Below, in pieces: positions 18,253 to 25,587 of a stretch of 64,000 nt of DNA; position 1 is the first letter of the stretch; the number at the start of each line of letters is the position of its first letter. The stretch is from positions 48,953-112,952 of the forward strand of contig NZ_KI519444.1 in the NCBI RefSeq assembly GCF_000482505.1, written 5' to 3'. Both the position numbers and the translations under genes were made by a program. The notes under the pieces were generated by a model. The model saw only the letters and a list, made by a program, of their open reading frames with translations. It was not told the DNA's origin and made no database searches. The stretch is from Leptotrichia trevisanii DSM 22070. GTDB lineage: Bacteria > Fusobacteriota > Fusobacteriia > Fusobacteriales > Leptotrichiaceae.

Positions 18253-19602
18253 TTAAACATTATACTTCAATTTTAAATACTTTATAAATCCTTTATCACT
18301 TATAATTGTATCAATATCTTTAACATAATTTTTTAAACTTTCAACATCGTTTATTGCGGTATCTTTTTCACCTTTTGAATGTGCTATCTCATTTCTTATT
18401 TTTCTTGTATGTTCAAATATTTTATATATTTTTTCTTCTTTTTTATCAAATGTTCCTTTTGTATTGTTAGGCTTATATTCAATTGATTGTCTTATTTTTT
18501 TAAAATATTTAAATATTCCGCTATTTTCATCATTAAAATCTGACACTCTATCTTTTATTTCTAAAATACCCGCTACAAACTCTCTTAATCCTTCATTTAT
18601 ATTTATTGCTACCATTGCATATCTTTTTTGATTAAAATTCCATTCTGCTATTTTAAATAAAAACTCATATTCCTTTTCTATATTTCCAAATATTTCAATA
18701 AAATCTTTTACTATGTTAGGAATTATCAATTTCCCAGGTCCTTCTATTGAGTCTATCTTATCCATAATTCTTTTTATTGATTCTAAATTTCTCTTTATAG
18801 TTCCTAAATAATTTAAGTTTAATGAATCTGAAAAAGTTCTTATTTTTTTATTTACATCTTTATCGTCAATCATCTCAAGAATTGTGTAGCTGTTTCCATA
18901 ATTTTTCAATTCATTTGCACCTTTTATCCATTTCATTAAATCAAAAAATGCCTTTAAATTAACTACTGGACTAATTTCTATTTCTTTTGTTTCTCCATTT
19001 TCAATAACTTCTTTTTTATATTTCGCTTCAAACATTCCATAGGAAATCATTTTTACTTCGACATTTTTATCTAATACATTTGTAATATAATTTATAACCA
19101 AAAACATCCACATCGCATTTGACCTGAAAGAATGAGTTATATCAAGATAAATCTCATCTCCATCATTAAGCATATTTCCTATTTCCATTATTAAATTAAA
19201 ATTTTCAAATATTTCATTTGTATTCATTCCAAATTTTGTGAGTATTATTCTAGCTTTTCCTTCAAAAATATCATTAAATTTTTTTATATTTATTTCAGAA
19301 AATTCAGAATCCTGTGTCGCATTACTTGAAGCCTCTAATAATTCAAAAGTATAATCTTCATCTTCCTTCAAATTATATTTATTACAATAATAACTGTACA
19401 AATTATCCCACATTGAACCAACCGTTCCTATATAAATTGTTTTATCTATTTCAAAATGTTTTTCTAATGCTGAAGTTATAAAACTTTCATTTTTATAAAT
19501 TATATTCTCTTTGTCTATTTTTTCTATACTATAATTTGTTTCTCTATACTTCCCATCTTTTTTTATTCCTTTTCCTAATCCTGCTATCAATATCTTAGCC
19601 AT
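18253..19602 (-). CDS. CARF-HEPN ribonuclease, Csx1/Csx2 (TM1812) type
   Basis: Predicted cyclic-oligoadenylate-activated RNase of type III CRISPR immunity. The N-terminal CARF domain has KILIAGLGKG in strand 1, TIYIGTVGSMWDNL, and IYLDITHSFRSNAMW at about residues 151-165, the DxTHxxR signature of the TIGR02221/Csx1 group. The C-terminal HEPN domain has RNEIAH at 403-408, the RX4H catalytic motif. The start is at the ATG 19602, with AGAGGAGAAG before it. No Cas10 to make the activator lies in the window. An inverted repeat and a TATAAT-like -10 lie upstream at about 19705-19762. Confidence 0.88.
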   Translation of the reverse strand: MAKILIAGLGKGIKKDGKYRETNYSIEKIDKENIIYKNESFITSALEKHFEIDKTIYIGTVGSMWDNLYSYYCNKYNLKEDEDYTFELLEASSNATQDSEFSEINIKKFNDIFEGKARIILTKFGMNTNEIFENFNLIMEIGNMLNDGDEIYLDITHSFRSNAMWMFLVINYITNVLDKNVEVKMISYGMFEAKYKKEVIENGETKEIEISPVVNLKAFFDLMKWIKGANELKNYGNSYTILEMIDDKDVNKKIRTFSDSLNLNYLGTIKRNLESIKRIMDKIDSIEGPGKLIIPNIVKDFIEIFGNIEKEYEFLFKIAEWNFNQKRYAMVAININEGLREFVAGILEIKDRVSDFNDENSGIFKYFKKIRQSIEYKPNNTKGTFDKKEEKIYKIFEHTRKIRNEIAHSKGEKDTAINDVESLKNYVKDIDTIISDKGFIKYLKLKYNV

Positions 19603-19704
19603 ATTTCTTCTCCTCTTCATTCTAAATTTTTATTTCCCTATCATTTTACCTCATTAATTTTAAAAATCAATTTTTTTCTTATCAAAATTACAGCTACTTT
19701 ACAG

Positions 19705-19762
19705 ATTATAGCAATCCCACTTTAAATTTAGAAAAATATTACACTTTCTTTAAAGCAGGATT
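19705..19762 (-). promoter_or_regulatory. Candidate promoter with inverted repeat upstream of the CARF-HEPN gene
   Basis: On the minus strand TATAAT (19705-19710) follows directly after an imperfect inverted repeat: AATCCCACTTTAAA (19713-19726) and TTTAAAGCAGGATT (19749-19762), pairing at 12 of 14 positions around a 22-base spacer. No good -35 hexamer is seen, and the repeat occupies that region, so it could be an operator for an activator or repressor. Confidence 0.45.
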
Positions 19763-19829
19763 ACTACATCTTCTAAAACCTACCAACTTAAACTGTCAAA
19801 AAAACTCGATACTTCATTACAAAAATCAT

Positions 19830-20003
19830 TTACGCTGTTACCAAAATCTTCTGCCTTCCCATTGTTGTAAACATATCATCTGCTGTATTAACTGTTTCGT
19901 TCATCAATTTTACTGTCTGATTTATACCTTCTGCTACTGCTACTACTCCTGCTGTCACCACTACCGCTGTTCCTACTACTTTTTCAATTCCTGTCATTGT
20001 CAT
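19830..20003 (-). CDS. Small glycine/alanine/valine-rich membrane peptide
   Basis: A 57-codon frame starting MTMTGIEKVVGTAVVVTAG with a single hydrophobic helix of about 20 residues and a hydrophilic C-terminus (NQTVKLMNETVNTADD). AAAGGATGTG precedes the ATG at 20003; the ATG two codons later is an alternative. It sits between the CARF-HEPN gene and the interrupted small gene. Family unknown; it resembles the other small hydrophobic proteins of this stretch only in composition. Confidence 0.5.
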   Translation of the reverse strand: MTMTGIEKVVGTAVVVTAGVVAVAEGINQTVKLMNETVNTADDMFTTMGRQKILVTA

Positions 20004-20050
20004 CACATCCTTTTATTTATTATAAATTTATTATACACTAATTTAGTAAT

Positions 20051-20579
20051 CTATTTTTTCAAAATCTTTATCACTTTTTCTTTACTTTTTGATAAAATAT
20101 CTTGAACCTCTGCTGTTATTGTTGAACTCTTATACCTTCTACTTTTATAATTACCTAATTTATTTATCAAAATATTCCGCCTAAAAAATCAACAACCCCA
20201 CTAACCAAACTTCCAGCTATTCCCAATCCTACTCCAACTACTGAACCTACTATTCTTCCAATTCCTCCTAATCCTGCAAAACTTCCTAATATCTCGCCTA
20301 TAGCTCCACCTAACATTGCTCCCTTTGCCACCGATTCCACAAATTTTTCCAAAATACCTTTTCTATAATCCTTCAAATCATCGTTATCTGTCCACATTAC
20401 TTCTTCCTTATTCATATTTTTCATTATTATAGCATTTCAAACATAATCCATTTTTCAAAAATTTAACTTATTTTCTATTTTCTACTTGAACACATTAATT
20501 TATTACCTAAAATTTGTTTACTTCTTTTTATTTTTACTTCATAATATTTCATTACGTTTTCTTTAATTAATCTTCCCAT
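20051..20579 (-). pseudogene. Small basic-protein gene split by a 343-bp insertion
   Basis: The first 26 codons (20579-20502) start MGRLIKENVMKYYEVKIKRS after a GGAGGGATG ribosome site and end LGN. The last 32 codons (20149-20051) read YKSRRYKSSTITAEVQ and DILSKSKEKVIKILKK and stop. Both ends carry the 9-base sequence ATTACCTAA (20150-20158 and 20502-20510). Removing one copy and the DNA between them joins the halves in frame to a 58-residue basic protein. The inserted segment holds the glycine-zipper frame at 20167-20424. Function of the basic protein unknown. Confidence 0.65.
20167..20424 (-). CDS. Glycine-zipper protein, detached C-terminal tail of a GTPase paralogue
   Basis: An 85-codon frame. 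Residues 4-26 (NKEEVMWTDNDDLKDYRKG and on) are nearly the same as the last 25 or so residues of the GTPase at 21818-22660. Beyond the point where that GTPase stops, this frame continues into a glycine-zipper membrane segment (GAMLGGAIGEILGSFAGLGG, then VGSVVGVGLGIAGSLVSGVV). No ribosome site precedes the ATG. The simplest reading is that this is the 3' end of a third GTPase gene, carried here by the insertion that split its neighbour. It might still be expressed, since a TATAAT lies just upstream. Confidence 0.6.
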   Translation of the reverse strand: MKNMNKEEVMWTDNDDLKDYRKGILEKFVESVAKGAMLGGAIGEILGSFAGLGGIGRIVGSVVGVGLGIAGSLVSGVVDFLGGIF

Positions 20580-20671
20580 TTTTCATCCCTCCATAAATTA
20601 ATTTTTTATCATAATCTATTATTGCATTTTTTCATAACTCATTTTTTTACTCTTATAACCTATTTTTCAAA

Positions 20672-21364
20672 TTATGCTTTTATTAACGGCCTTCTTTCCA
20701 GAATCATATTATCTATTATGAAATCTAGCAATTTTTCTATGTTGTACCCATATTCTGCTGAATAATACACTGGTTTTCTTATTGTTATCCCTGTTGCTTC
20801 TTTTACTCTATCTTGTATTGAACTCGCTTGCTTTTCCAAAAATTCTACTAATGTTTCATCTGGTTTATTTGTTTCTTTATTCCAATGTCTGCCTTTCATT
20901 GCCATATCCGCCTGATTAATTACTACCAATATTCTGTCTGCCTGTATATTTGGAACTATCACTTCATTTAACAATGTATATGTACTTCCCATATCTCTGT
21001 TCAATCCTTCCAGTACCACAATCGCCAAATCTACCCATCCATAAACATTTCCATCTAATGAATAAGTTTTATACAATAAATTTACCAATCTTCTTTTATG
21101 AATCTCATCATTTTTAATACCATCTCCCAATCCTGGAGTATCCCACAATCTAAATACATCATTTAACGAATAAAATTCTAAATCTATTGTTTCTGGATCC
21201 ACTCCATTACCCACTGTTGCTACATTTTTCTTAAAAATTGTATTCAATGTTGTTGATTTTCCTGCTCCTGTTACTCCTGTTATCATGACGTCCAAAGGCA
21301 TAAATCTTGCTTTTTCTAATTTTTTTTCTATATCTGTTTTTCTATAATGTTTAAAATTTTCCAC
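20672..21364 (-). CDS. Era-like/YeeP-type GTPase, short form
   Basis: A 230-residue TRAFAC GTPase: P-loop GVTGAGKST, G3 DTPGLGDG, G4 NQAD, G5 SAEYG. It resembles the COG3596 group (YfjP/YeeP-like) of accessory GTPases often found in genomic islands. It begins at a GTG with GGAG somewhat far upstream. It ends at ILERRPLIKA, the point where its paralogue continues into a linker towards the zipper tail, so it may be a head without its membrane tail. The G2-like region GNGVDPETIDLEFY is intact, so GTP binding is likely. Confidence 0.82.
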   Translation of the reverse strand: MENFKHYRKTDIEKKLEKARFMPLDVMITGVTGAGKSTTLNTIFKKNVATVGNGVDPETIDLEFYSLNDVFRLWDTPGLGDGIKNDEIHKRRLVNLLYKTYSLDGNVYGWVDLAIVVLEGLNRDMGSTYTLLNEVIVPNIQADRILVVINQADMAMKGRHWNKETNKPDETLVEFLEKQASSIQDRVKEATGITIRKPVYYSAEYGYNIEKLLDFIIDNMILERRPLIKA

Positions 21365-21519
21365 AACCCATCACACTCCATTTTTTATTCTCTTTATTTT
21401 CTTTCTCTCTCATTTACAAAAATATTATATCTTTTTTTCTAACTTATTTTTTTCTACAAATGACTCATTTTTTATTTTACATTTGCTTGACTAACTTTCA
21501 TTTACAATTTCTCCATTTT

Positions 21520-21816
21520 TCAATGAATAAAATTTTTGATTGCTTTATCCGAAAAATTTTCCTTTTCTTCCAAGGCTTCCTCTTGCATTAAAGGTTCTCC
21601 ACCTGAAACAGTAATTTTTTTTACTGGCAAATTATATGACAATATCTCTTCACATAATTCTTTTACTTCATATTCTTTACCATTTCGTATATCCTGTATC
21701 TCACTATTATGACAGCCTTTACATTTCACATTGCAACCTTGAAAAAATACTGTTAATCTAATTCCCGGCCCATCTTCATATCTGTTTCTTTGGATTGATG
21801 CAATTTTTACTTTCAT
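21520..21816 (-). pseudogene. Truncated radical SAM activating-enzyme-like gene
   Basis: The frame starts MKVKIASIQRNRYEDGPGIR after GGAGG and has the cluster motif CNVKCKGC plus VSGGEPLMQ, as in NrdG/PFL-activating-type radical SAM enzymes. It stops after 98 residues, well before the 150-170 of even the smallest members, running into the fragment shared with 15401-15440. The start abuts the GTPase stop (one base apart), and the GTPase loses its tail at that point, so a deletion probably fused the two. Activity is unlikely. NrdG itself would not be needed with the class Ib enzyme nearby, but its original substrate is unknown. Confidence 0.65.
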
Positions 21817-21817
21817 T

Positions 21818-22660
21818 TTATACCTCCAAAACACTTTCTAAAATGCCTTTTCTGTAATCCTTCAAATCATCACTATCTTTCCACATTACTTCTTCTTTGT
21901 TCAAATTTTGTGCATAAATTACTCTTTTTTCTTCTGGTGTATATTGCAATATGTAGTATAATAATTTTGATAAGTTATATGGTTTTTGTTGTAATTCTCC
22001 TTCTTCCTTGTATCCTGCACTGTAATAAATTGGTTTCACTTCTATTCCTGTTGCTTCTTTTATTCTTCTTTTTACCGATATCACCTTATTATTCAAAAAT
22101 TCTTTTAAAATACTTTCAGGACGATTCTCTTGTTCATTCCAATATTTTCCCTTCATTGCTACATCCGCCTGATTTATTGCCACTAATATCCTATTTTTTT
22201 TATTCTCACCTAAATTTGGTATTATTACATTATTTATCAATTCATACGCTGTTCCCAAATCTCTACTTCCACTATCCAGTATCACTAAAACCAAATCAAT
22301 TAACAAATTACCATTTTCATCTTTTTCATAAAGTTTATCAATCATTTTTTTACTATGTTTATTATCTATTTCTTTTCCGTCACCTAATCCTGGAGTGTCC
22401 CATATTACCAAATTATCTAGTTCATATTTTTCAATTTCCATTGTTTCTGTATCTGCACTTGTTCCTATTCTTGCTACTTCCATTCCAAACAATGCGTTTA
22501 TTGTGCTACTCTTTCCACATCCTGTTGCACCTGTAACCATCAAATTAATTTTTTGTTTCTTCAATTTCAATAAATTTCCCAATAATTTTTCTCTTACTTT
22601 TTCATCCATTTTTTGACCCATAATAATATTCTCAATATCTTTCAACAAATTTTGTTTCAT
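21818..22660 (-). CDS. Era-like/YeeP-type GTPase, tail truncated
   Basis: A 280-residue GTPase paralogous to 20672-21364. It has P-loop GATGCGKSS, DTPGLGDG, NQAD, and SAGYK. The start is the ATG at 22660, with AAGGGATTGATT upstream. The C-terminal segment LNKEEVMWKDSDDLKDYRKG matches the start of the glycine-zipper frame at 20167-20424 but then ends at ILESVLEV, exactly where the radical SAM 5' region begins. The family's presumed membrane-inserting tail is therefore missing. Catalytic motifs look intact. Confidence 0.82.
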   Translation of the reverse strand: MKQNLLKDIENIIMGQKMDEKVREKLLGNLLKLKKQKINLMVTGATGCGKSSTINALFGMEVARIGTSADTETMEIEKYELDNLVIWDTPGLGDGKEIDNKHSKKMIDKLYEKDENGNLLIDLVLVILDSGSRDLGTAYELINNVIIPNLGENKKNRILVAINQADVAMKGKYWNEQENRPESILKEFLNNKVISVKRRIKEATGIEVKPIYYSAGYKEEGELQQKPYNLSKLLYYILQYTPEEKRVIYAQNLNKEEVMWKDSDDLKDYRKGILESVLEV

Positions 22661-22863
22661 AATCAATCCCTTCTTTCTATTTTATATTCTAATAGTATCA
22701 CTTCTAAATAACCTATTTTTTATTAAAATAACTCAATTATTATCTTATTTTCCAGTAATCTGTTTCTTCACTTTAGTATTCTAATTTTTCAATCCTTTAA
22801 ATTAAAGAAAAGAGTTATATAATTTTTATCCTTGCTATTTTTAAACTTTAATATAAATGTTCC

Positions 22864-23046
22864 TTACCCTTCCCAATACAAATCACTTTCTAAATCAATC
22901 TCCTCAATATCTGTTTCCAAAACATTTCTAACATAATCAAACATTCTAAAAAAATCTTTTTCAAATTGTTCTCTTGTTATTTTCGCAAGATAAATTTCAG
23001 AATCTATTTTTTTATTTTTCTTCATACTCTCAGCAATAGGATACAA
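22864..23046 (-). CDS. Small hypothetical frame, possibly a remnant
   Basis: A 60-codon acidic frame from a TTG (YPIAESMKKNKKIDSEIYLA ... DLESDLYWEG). There is no ribosome site, and the open frame extends some 15 codons further upstream without an ATG, so this may be the 3' end of a lost gene. The C-terminus is rich in Asp/Glu. It lies upstream of the second GTPase in the same direction. Nothing else is recognisable. The flanking bases to 22661 and 23130 hold no other feature I can see. Confidence 0.3.
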   Translation of the reverse strand: MYPIAESMKKNKKIDSEIYLAKITREQFEKDFFRMFDYVRNVLETDIEEIDLESDLYWEG

Positions 23047-23130
23047 GTTTTCTTTGCTCTTCTCATTTACAAAACCATTATACTCTTTTCCTCAAACTTA
23101 ATTTTTTTCATTATTAACCTATTTTTTTCA

Positions 23131-23160
23131 AAAAAAAATCACAGCCAAATAACTGTGATT
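23131..23160 (-). terminator. Terminator after the HEPN fragment
   Basis: AATCACAG (23137-23144) and CTGTGATT (23153-23160) form a perfect 8-bp stem with an 8-base loop, followed on the minus strand by a T-run. It overlaps the 3' end of the HEPN-like fragment. Confidence 0.75.
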
Positions 23161-23513
23161 AAAATATTTTTATTTTCTCCTGATTTTTGTGCATTAAGTA
23201 CTTTAAATAAAAAATCATATATGCCATTGGATCCTATTCTTCCAATTTCCACAAATCGCTCTTCTTCAGTCAATTTTTCTAAATAAGTATATGTTGACTG
23301 TAATTGCAGGTTTTTAGATTTCAGAATTTTATTTGTATATTCCCTCTTAAATATTTCTCTCAATTTTTGTAAATTTTCTGGAATTTTTGAAATAATTTCC
23401 TGAATTTCCGCCTTATCTTCCAATGTATGTGATATGTTATTTCTAATATCTTTAAAACTTTTAAAAATTTTGCTTAATTCTATTCTATTTTCTACTATTT
23501 TTCTATCAACTTT
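23139..23513 (-). pseudogene. HEPN-domain 3' fragment beside the CRISPR array
   Basis: A frame of about 125 codons opens after a TAA at 23514-23516 with no ATG. It reads KIFKSFKDIRNNISHTLED, which contains RNNISH, the RX4H motif of HEPN ribonucleases, then a helical C-terminus rich in Lys/Glu/Leu. It is placed between the leader-distal end of the array and the GTPases. I interpret it as the C-terminal piece of a lost Csx1/Csm6-type effector or other HEPN nuclease. A shorter frame from TTG at 23423 would lack the motif. Confidence 0.5.
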
Positions 23514-23560
23514 TTATTTTTTATAAAAAAATAATCATTGCTTTTTACACAACGACTATT

Positions 23561-24194
23561 ATTGCTTGCCTTATTTTAATGGATATACTACTTTTACGTT
23601 ATTACTGGTATAGGTAATATGTTAGGATATGGGTTGTTTCAATCCTTGTTTTAATGGATATACTACTTTTACTACAAGAAAATGGCATAAAAAGATCAAT
23701 TTTCATACGTTTCAATCCTTGTTTTAATGGATATACTACTTTTACTTCGGTTGTGTTGGAAGCCATTATCTTTTTTAGGTTGTTTCAATCCTTGTTTTAA
23801 TGGATATACTACTTTTACTGTCGAAGAAAAAGTGTTAGAGATAAACCATACATTTGTTTCAATCCTTATTTTAATGGATATACTACTTTTACCTTTGTTG
23901 AATTCAAAGCATCCTTAAGGGTATATTACAAGTTTCAATCCTTATTTTAATGGATATACTACTTTTACTACAGAGTTACTAAGAATATCACAAGATTTGC
24001 GATGTCGTTTCAATCCTTATTTTAATGGATATACTACTTTTACCGGTTTCCCTTCGGCTTCATCTTATTAACCTTGCCACCGGTTTCAATCCTTATTTTA
24101 ATGGATATACTACTTTTACCTGTTAAAAAATACGCTAATGGTCTATTTAATTTAGCAGTTTCAATCCTTATTTTAATGGATATACTACTTTTAC
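23561..24194 (-). CRISPR. CRISPR array, 9 repeats and 8 spacers
   Basis: Repeats of 37 bases start at 23561, 23636, 23709, 23782, 23856, 23932, 24007, 24083 and 24158; spacers are 36-39 bases. On the plus strand the repeat starts GTTTCAATCCTT and ends ATACTACTTTTAC. Read on the minus strand it ends GGATTGAAAC, the typical 3' end of type I-B/III repeats, so crRNA is made from the minus strand. The 23561 repeat is degenerate in its last 12 bases (crRNA sense), marking the leader-distal end. Repeats 2-4 have CCTTGTTTT where the others have CCTTATTTT. The array is not followed by effector genes; cas1-cas2-cas4 lie about 9 kb downstream. Confidence 0.98.
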
Positions 24195-24450
24195 CCGTAC
24201 TTTTGCGAAAATCCTTTATTTATAAGTGTTACAGCAATTTTTTCAGACATTAAAATTGAAATTATTTGACTGATTTTTATCATTTTTTGACGTCTTTTTA
24301 GTATTTTCCGTAACTCCTAACGTGCATTTTTATTGGCTTTGAGTGGATTTTCTTTCCTTTTTTTCATTTCTTATAATGGCAGGAATTTTTTCTACAAACT
24401 TATTTTACCACATTTTTCTCTTTTTTCAAAATCTTTTTGGATATTTTTTC
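24195..24450 (-). promoter_or_regulatory. Probable CRISPR leader
   Basis: About 255 AT-rich bases between the last intact repeat and the nrdF terminator, on the side opposite the degenerate repeat, with no coding potential. The array promoter and integration signals should lie here. No exact -10/-35 pair stands out. Confidence 0.65.
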
Positions 24451-24486
24451 AAAAAAATGAGAACCAGTAATTAAAGCTCTCATTTT
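24451..24486 (-). terminator. Terminator of nrdF
   Basis: AAAATGAGA (24454-24462) pairs with TCTCATTTT (24478-24486) around a 15-base loop, and on the minus strand the stem is followed by TTT. It is 16 bases after the nrdF stop and separates it from the CRISPR leader. Confidence 0.75.
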
Positions 24487-24501
24487 CGTACGTTTCCAAA
24501 C

Positions 24502-25509
24502 TTAAATCAAATCATCTGCATTCACTTCTTCATCAAACTTAAAGTCATCATCATGCAAATGCACCACTTCCAACGCCTTTTCATAATTCGTAGATTTTTT
24601 CGAGAAGAAATCGTGCTGTGTTGTTTCCACATTTAAACCATTTAACACAATTGGATTTACATTCTTCACTTCAAATTCTTCTTCAAATCCTAGATTCATC
24701 AAGGCTTTGTTCGCATTGTAACGGATGTACTCCTTCACATCGCCCGTAAGCCCAATATCCCCATAAATTTCATCAGTATATCTTGCTTCATTTTCGTACA
24801 AGTCGTACATCAATTTTTTCAGTTCAGCCCTCATATCAGCTTTTTCCTCTTCGCTGAAAGAATTGTATAATTCTTGGAACAATAATCCGACAAAAACTCC
24901 GTGAATCGACTCATCAGCTATGATTTTCTTGATTATATCGCAACTTGCAACCATTTCTCCCTGTCCTGCAAGCCAAAGCGGTAAAAAGAAGCCGCTGTAA
25001 AACAAATATGTTTCCAAATAAACCGAAGCCGCCAGAGCCATCGCTATTTCCCTTTTTGAAGCCTCAGGATTATTCATTTTCTGATAATATCCATCAATTT
25101 TATTGGCTTTATACTGCAAATGCGGATTTTCCTGAACCCATCTGAATGTTTCGTTAATCTCCCTTGTAGACGCAACTGTTGTAAATATTGTCGAATAAGA
25201 CTTCGCATGAATCGTTTCCATCATACACATATATGAAAGTACCGAACGATTTTGCAATGACTCAATATGATCAATAATCTTCGGCATCCCCGTATGACTC
25301 TGCAACGTATCCAAAAGCGTTAATCCTCCCAACACGTGCAAATACGCCAATTTCATCGCAGGCTCAAGCGAATTCCAGCTATCAATATCCTTTGACGGAA
25401 TATACTCCGTATCAATCCAAAACTGCTTCAAATTCTGCTCCCAAAACATCTCCACATAATCATTTTCTGGTGTGTTCCAGTTTACTGCCTCATATATTTT
25501 TTTCTCCAT
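24502..25509 (-). CDS. nrdF: Class Ib ribonucleotide reductase beta subunit
   Basis: Carries the metal-tyrosyl radical for NrdE. Ligands: Asp in GLTLLDTLQSH, Glu and His in METIHAKSYSTIF with the radical Tyr seven residues after the Glu, Glu in YLETYLFYSGF, and Glu/His in ADESIHGVFVG. The spacing fits NrdF. The 335-residue length and acidic C-terminal tail (needed for NrdE binding) are normal. The nrdE gene lies 3.6 kb upstream beyond a block of defence genes, so nrdF may depend on read-through or its own promoter; AAAGGAAAA precedes the ATG. Confidence 0.94.
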   Translation of the reverse strand: MEKKIYEAVNWNTPENDYVEMFWEQNLKQFWIDTEYIPSKDIDSWNSLEPAMKLAYLHVLGGLTLLDTLQSHTGMPKIIDHIESLQNRSVLSYMCMMETIHAKSYSTIFTTVASTREINETFRWVQENPHLQYKANKIDGYYQKMNNPEASKREIAMALAASVYLETYLFYSGFFLPLWLAGQGEMVASCDIIKKIIADESIHGVFVGLLFQELYNSFSEEEKADMRAELKKLMYDLYENEARYTDEIYGDIGLTGDVKEYIRYNANKALMNLGFEEEFEVKNVNPIVLNGLNVETTQHDFFSKKSTNYEKALEVVHLHDDDFKFDEEVNADDLI

Positions 25510-25587
25510 TTTTTTGTTTTCCTTTCTTGATAAAATTGTTTTACCAATTTATATTATTTCAATCAACTCCCATATTTTATATAAAAT

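Noticed and set aside
21910-22536. 208-codon plus-strand frame opposite the second GTPase
   Set aside because: It is antisense to conserved GTPase motifs and has the Leu/Phe/Tyr/Pro-rich composition typical of AT-rich antisense frames.
23727-23918. 63-codon frame across the CRISPR repeats
   Set aside because: Its repeated peptide is just the translated CRISPR repeat; spacers vary freely.
23561-24194. Array belonging to a Cas13a system, known in Leptotrichia
   Set aside because: No Cas13-sized HEPN protein is in the window, and the repeat ends GGATTGAAAC as in type I-B/III, not in the form I recall for Cas13a repeats.
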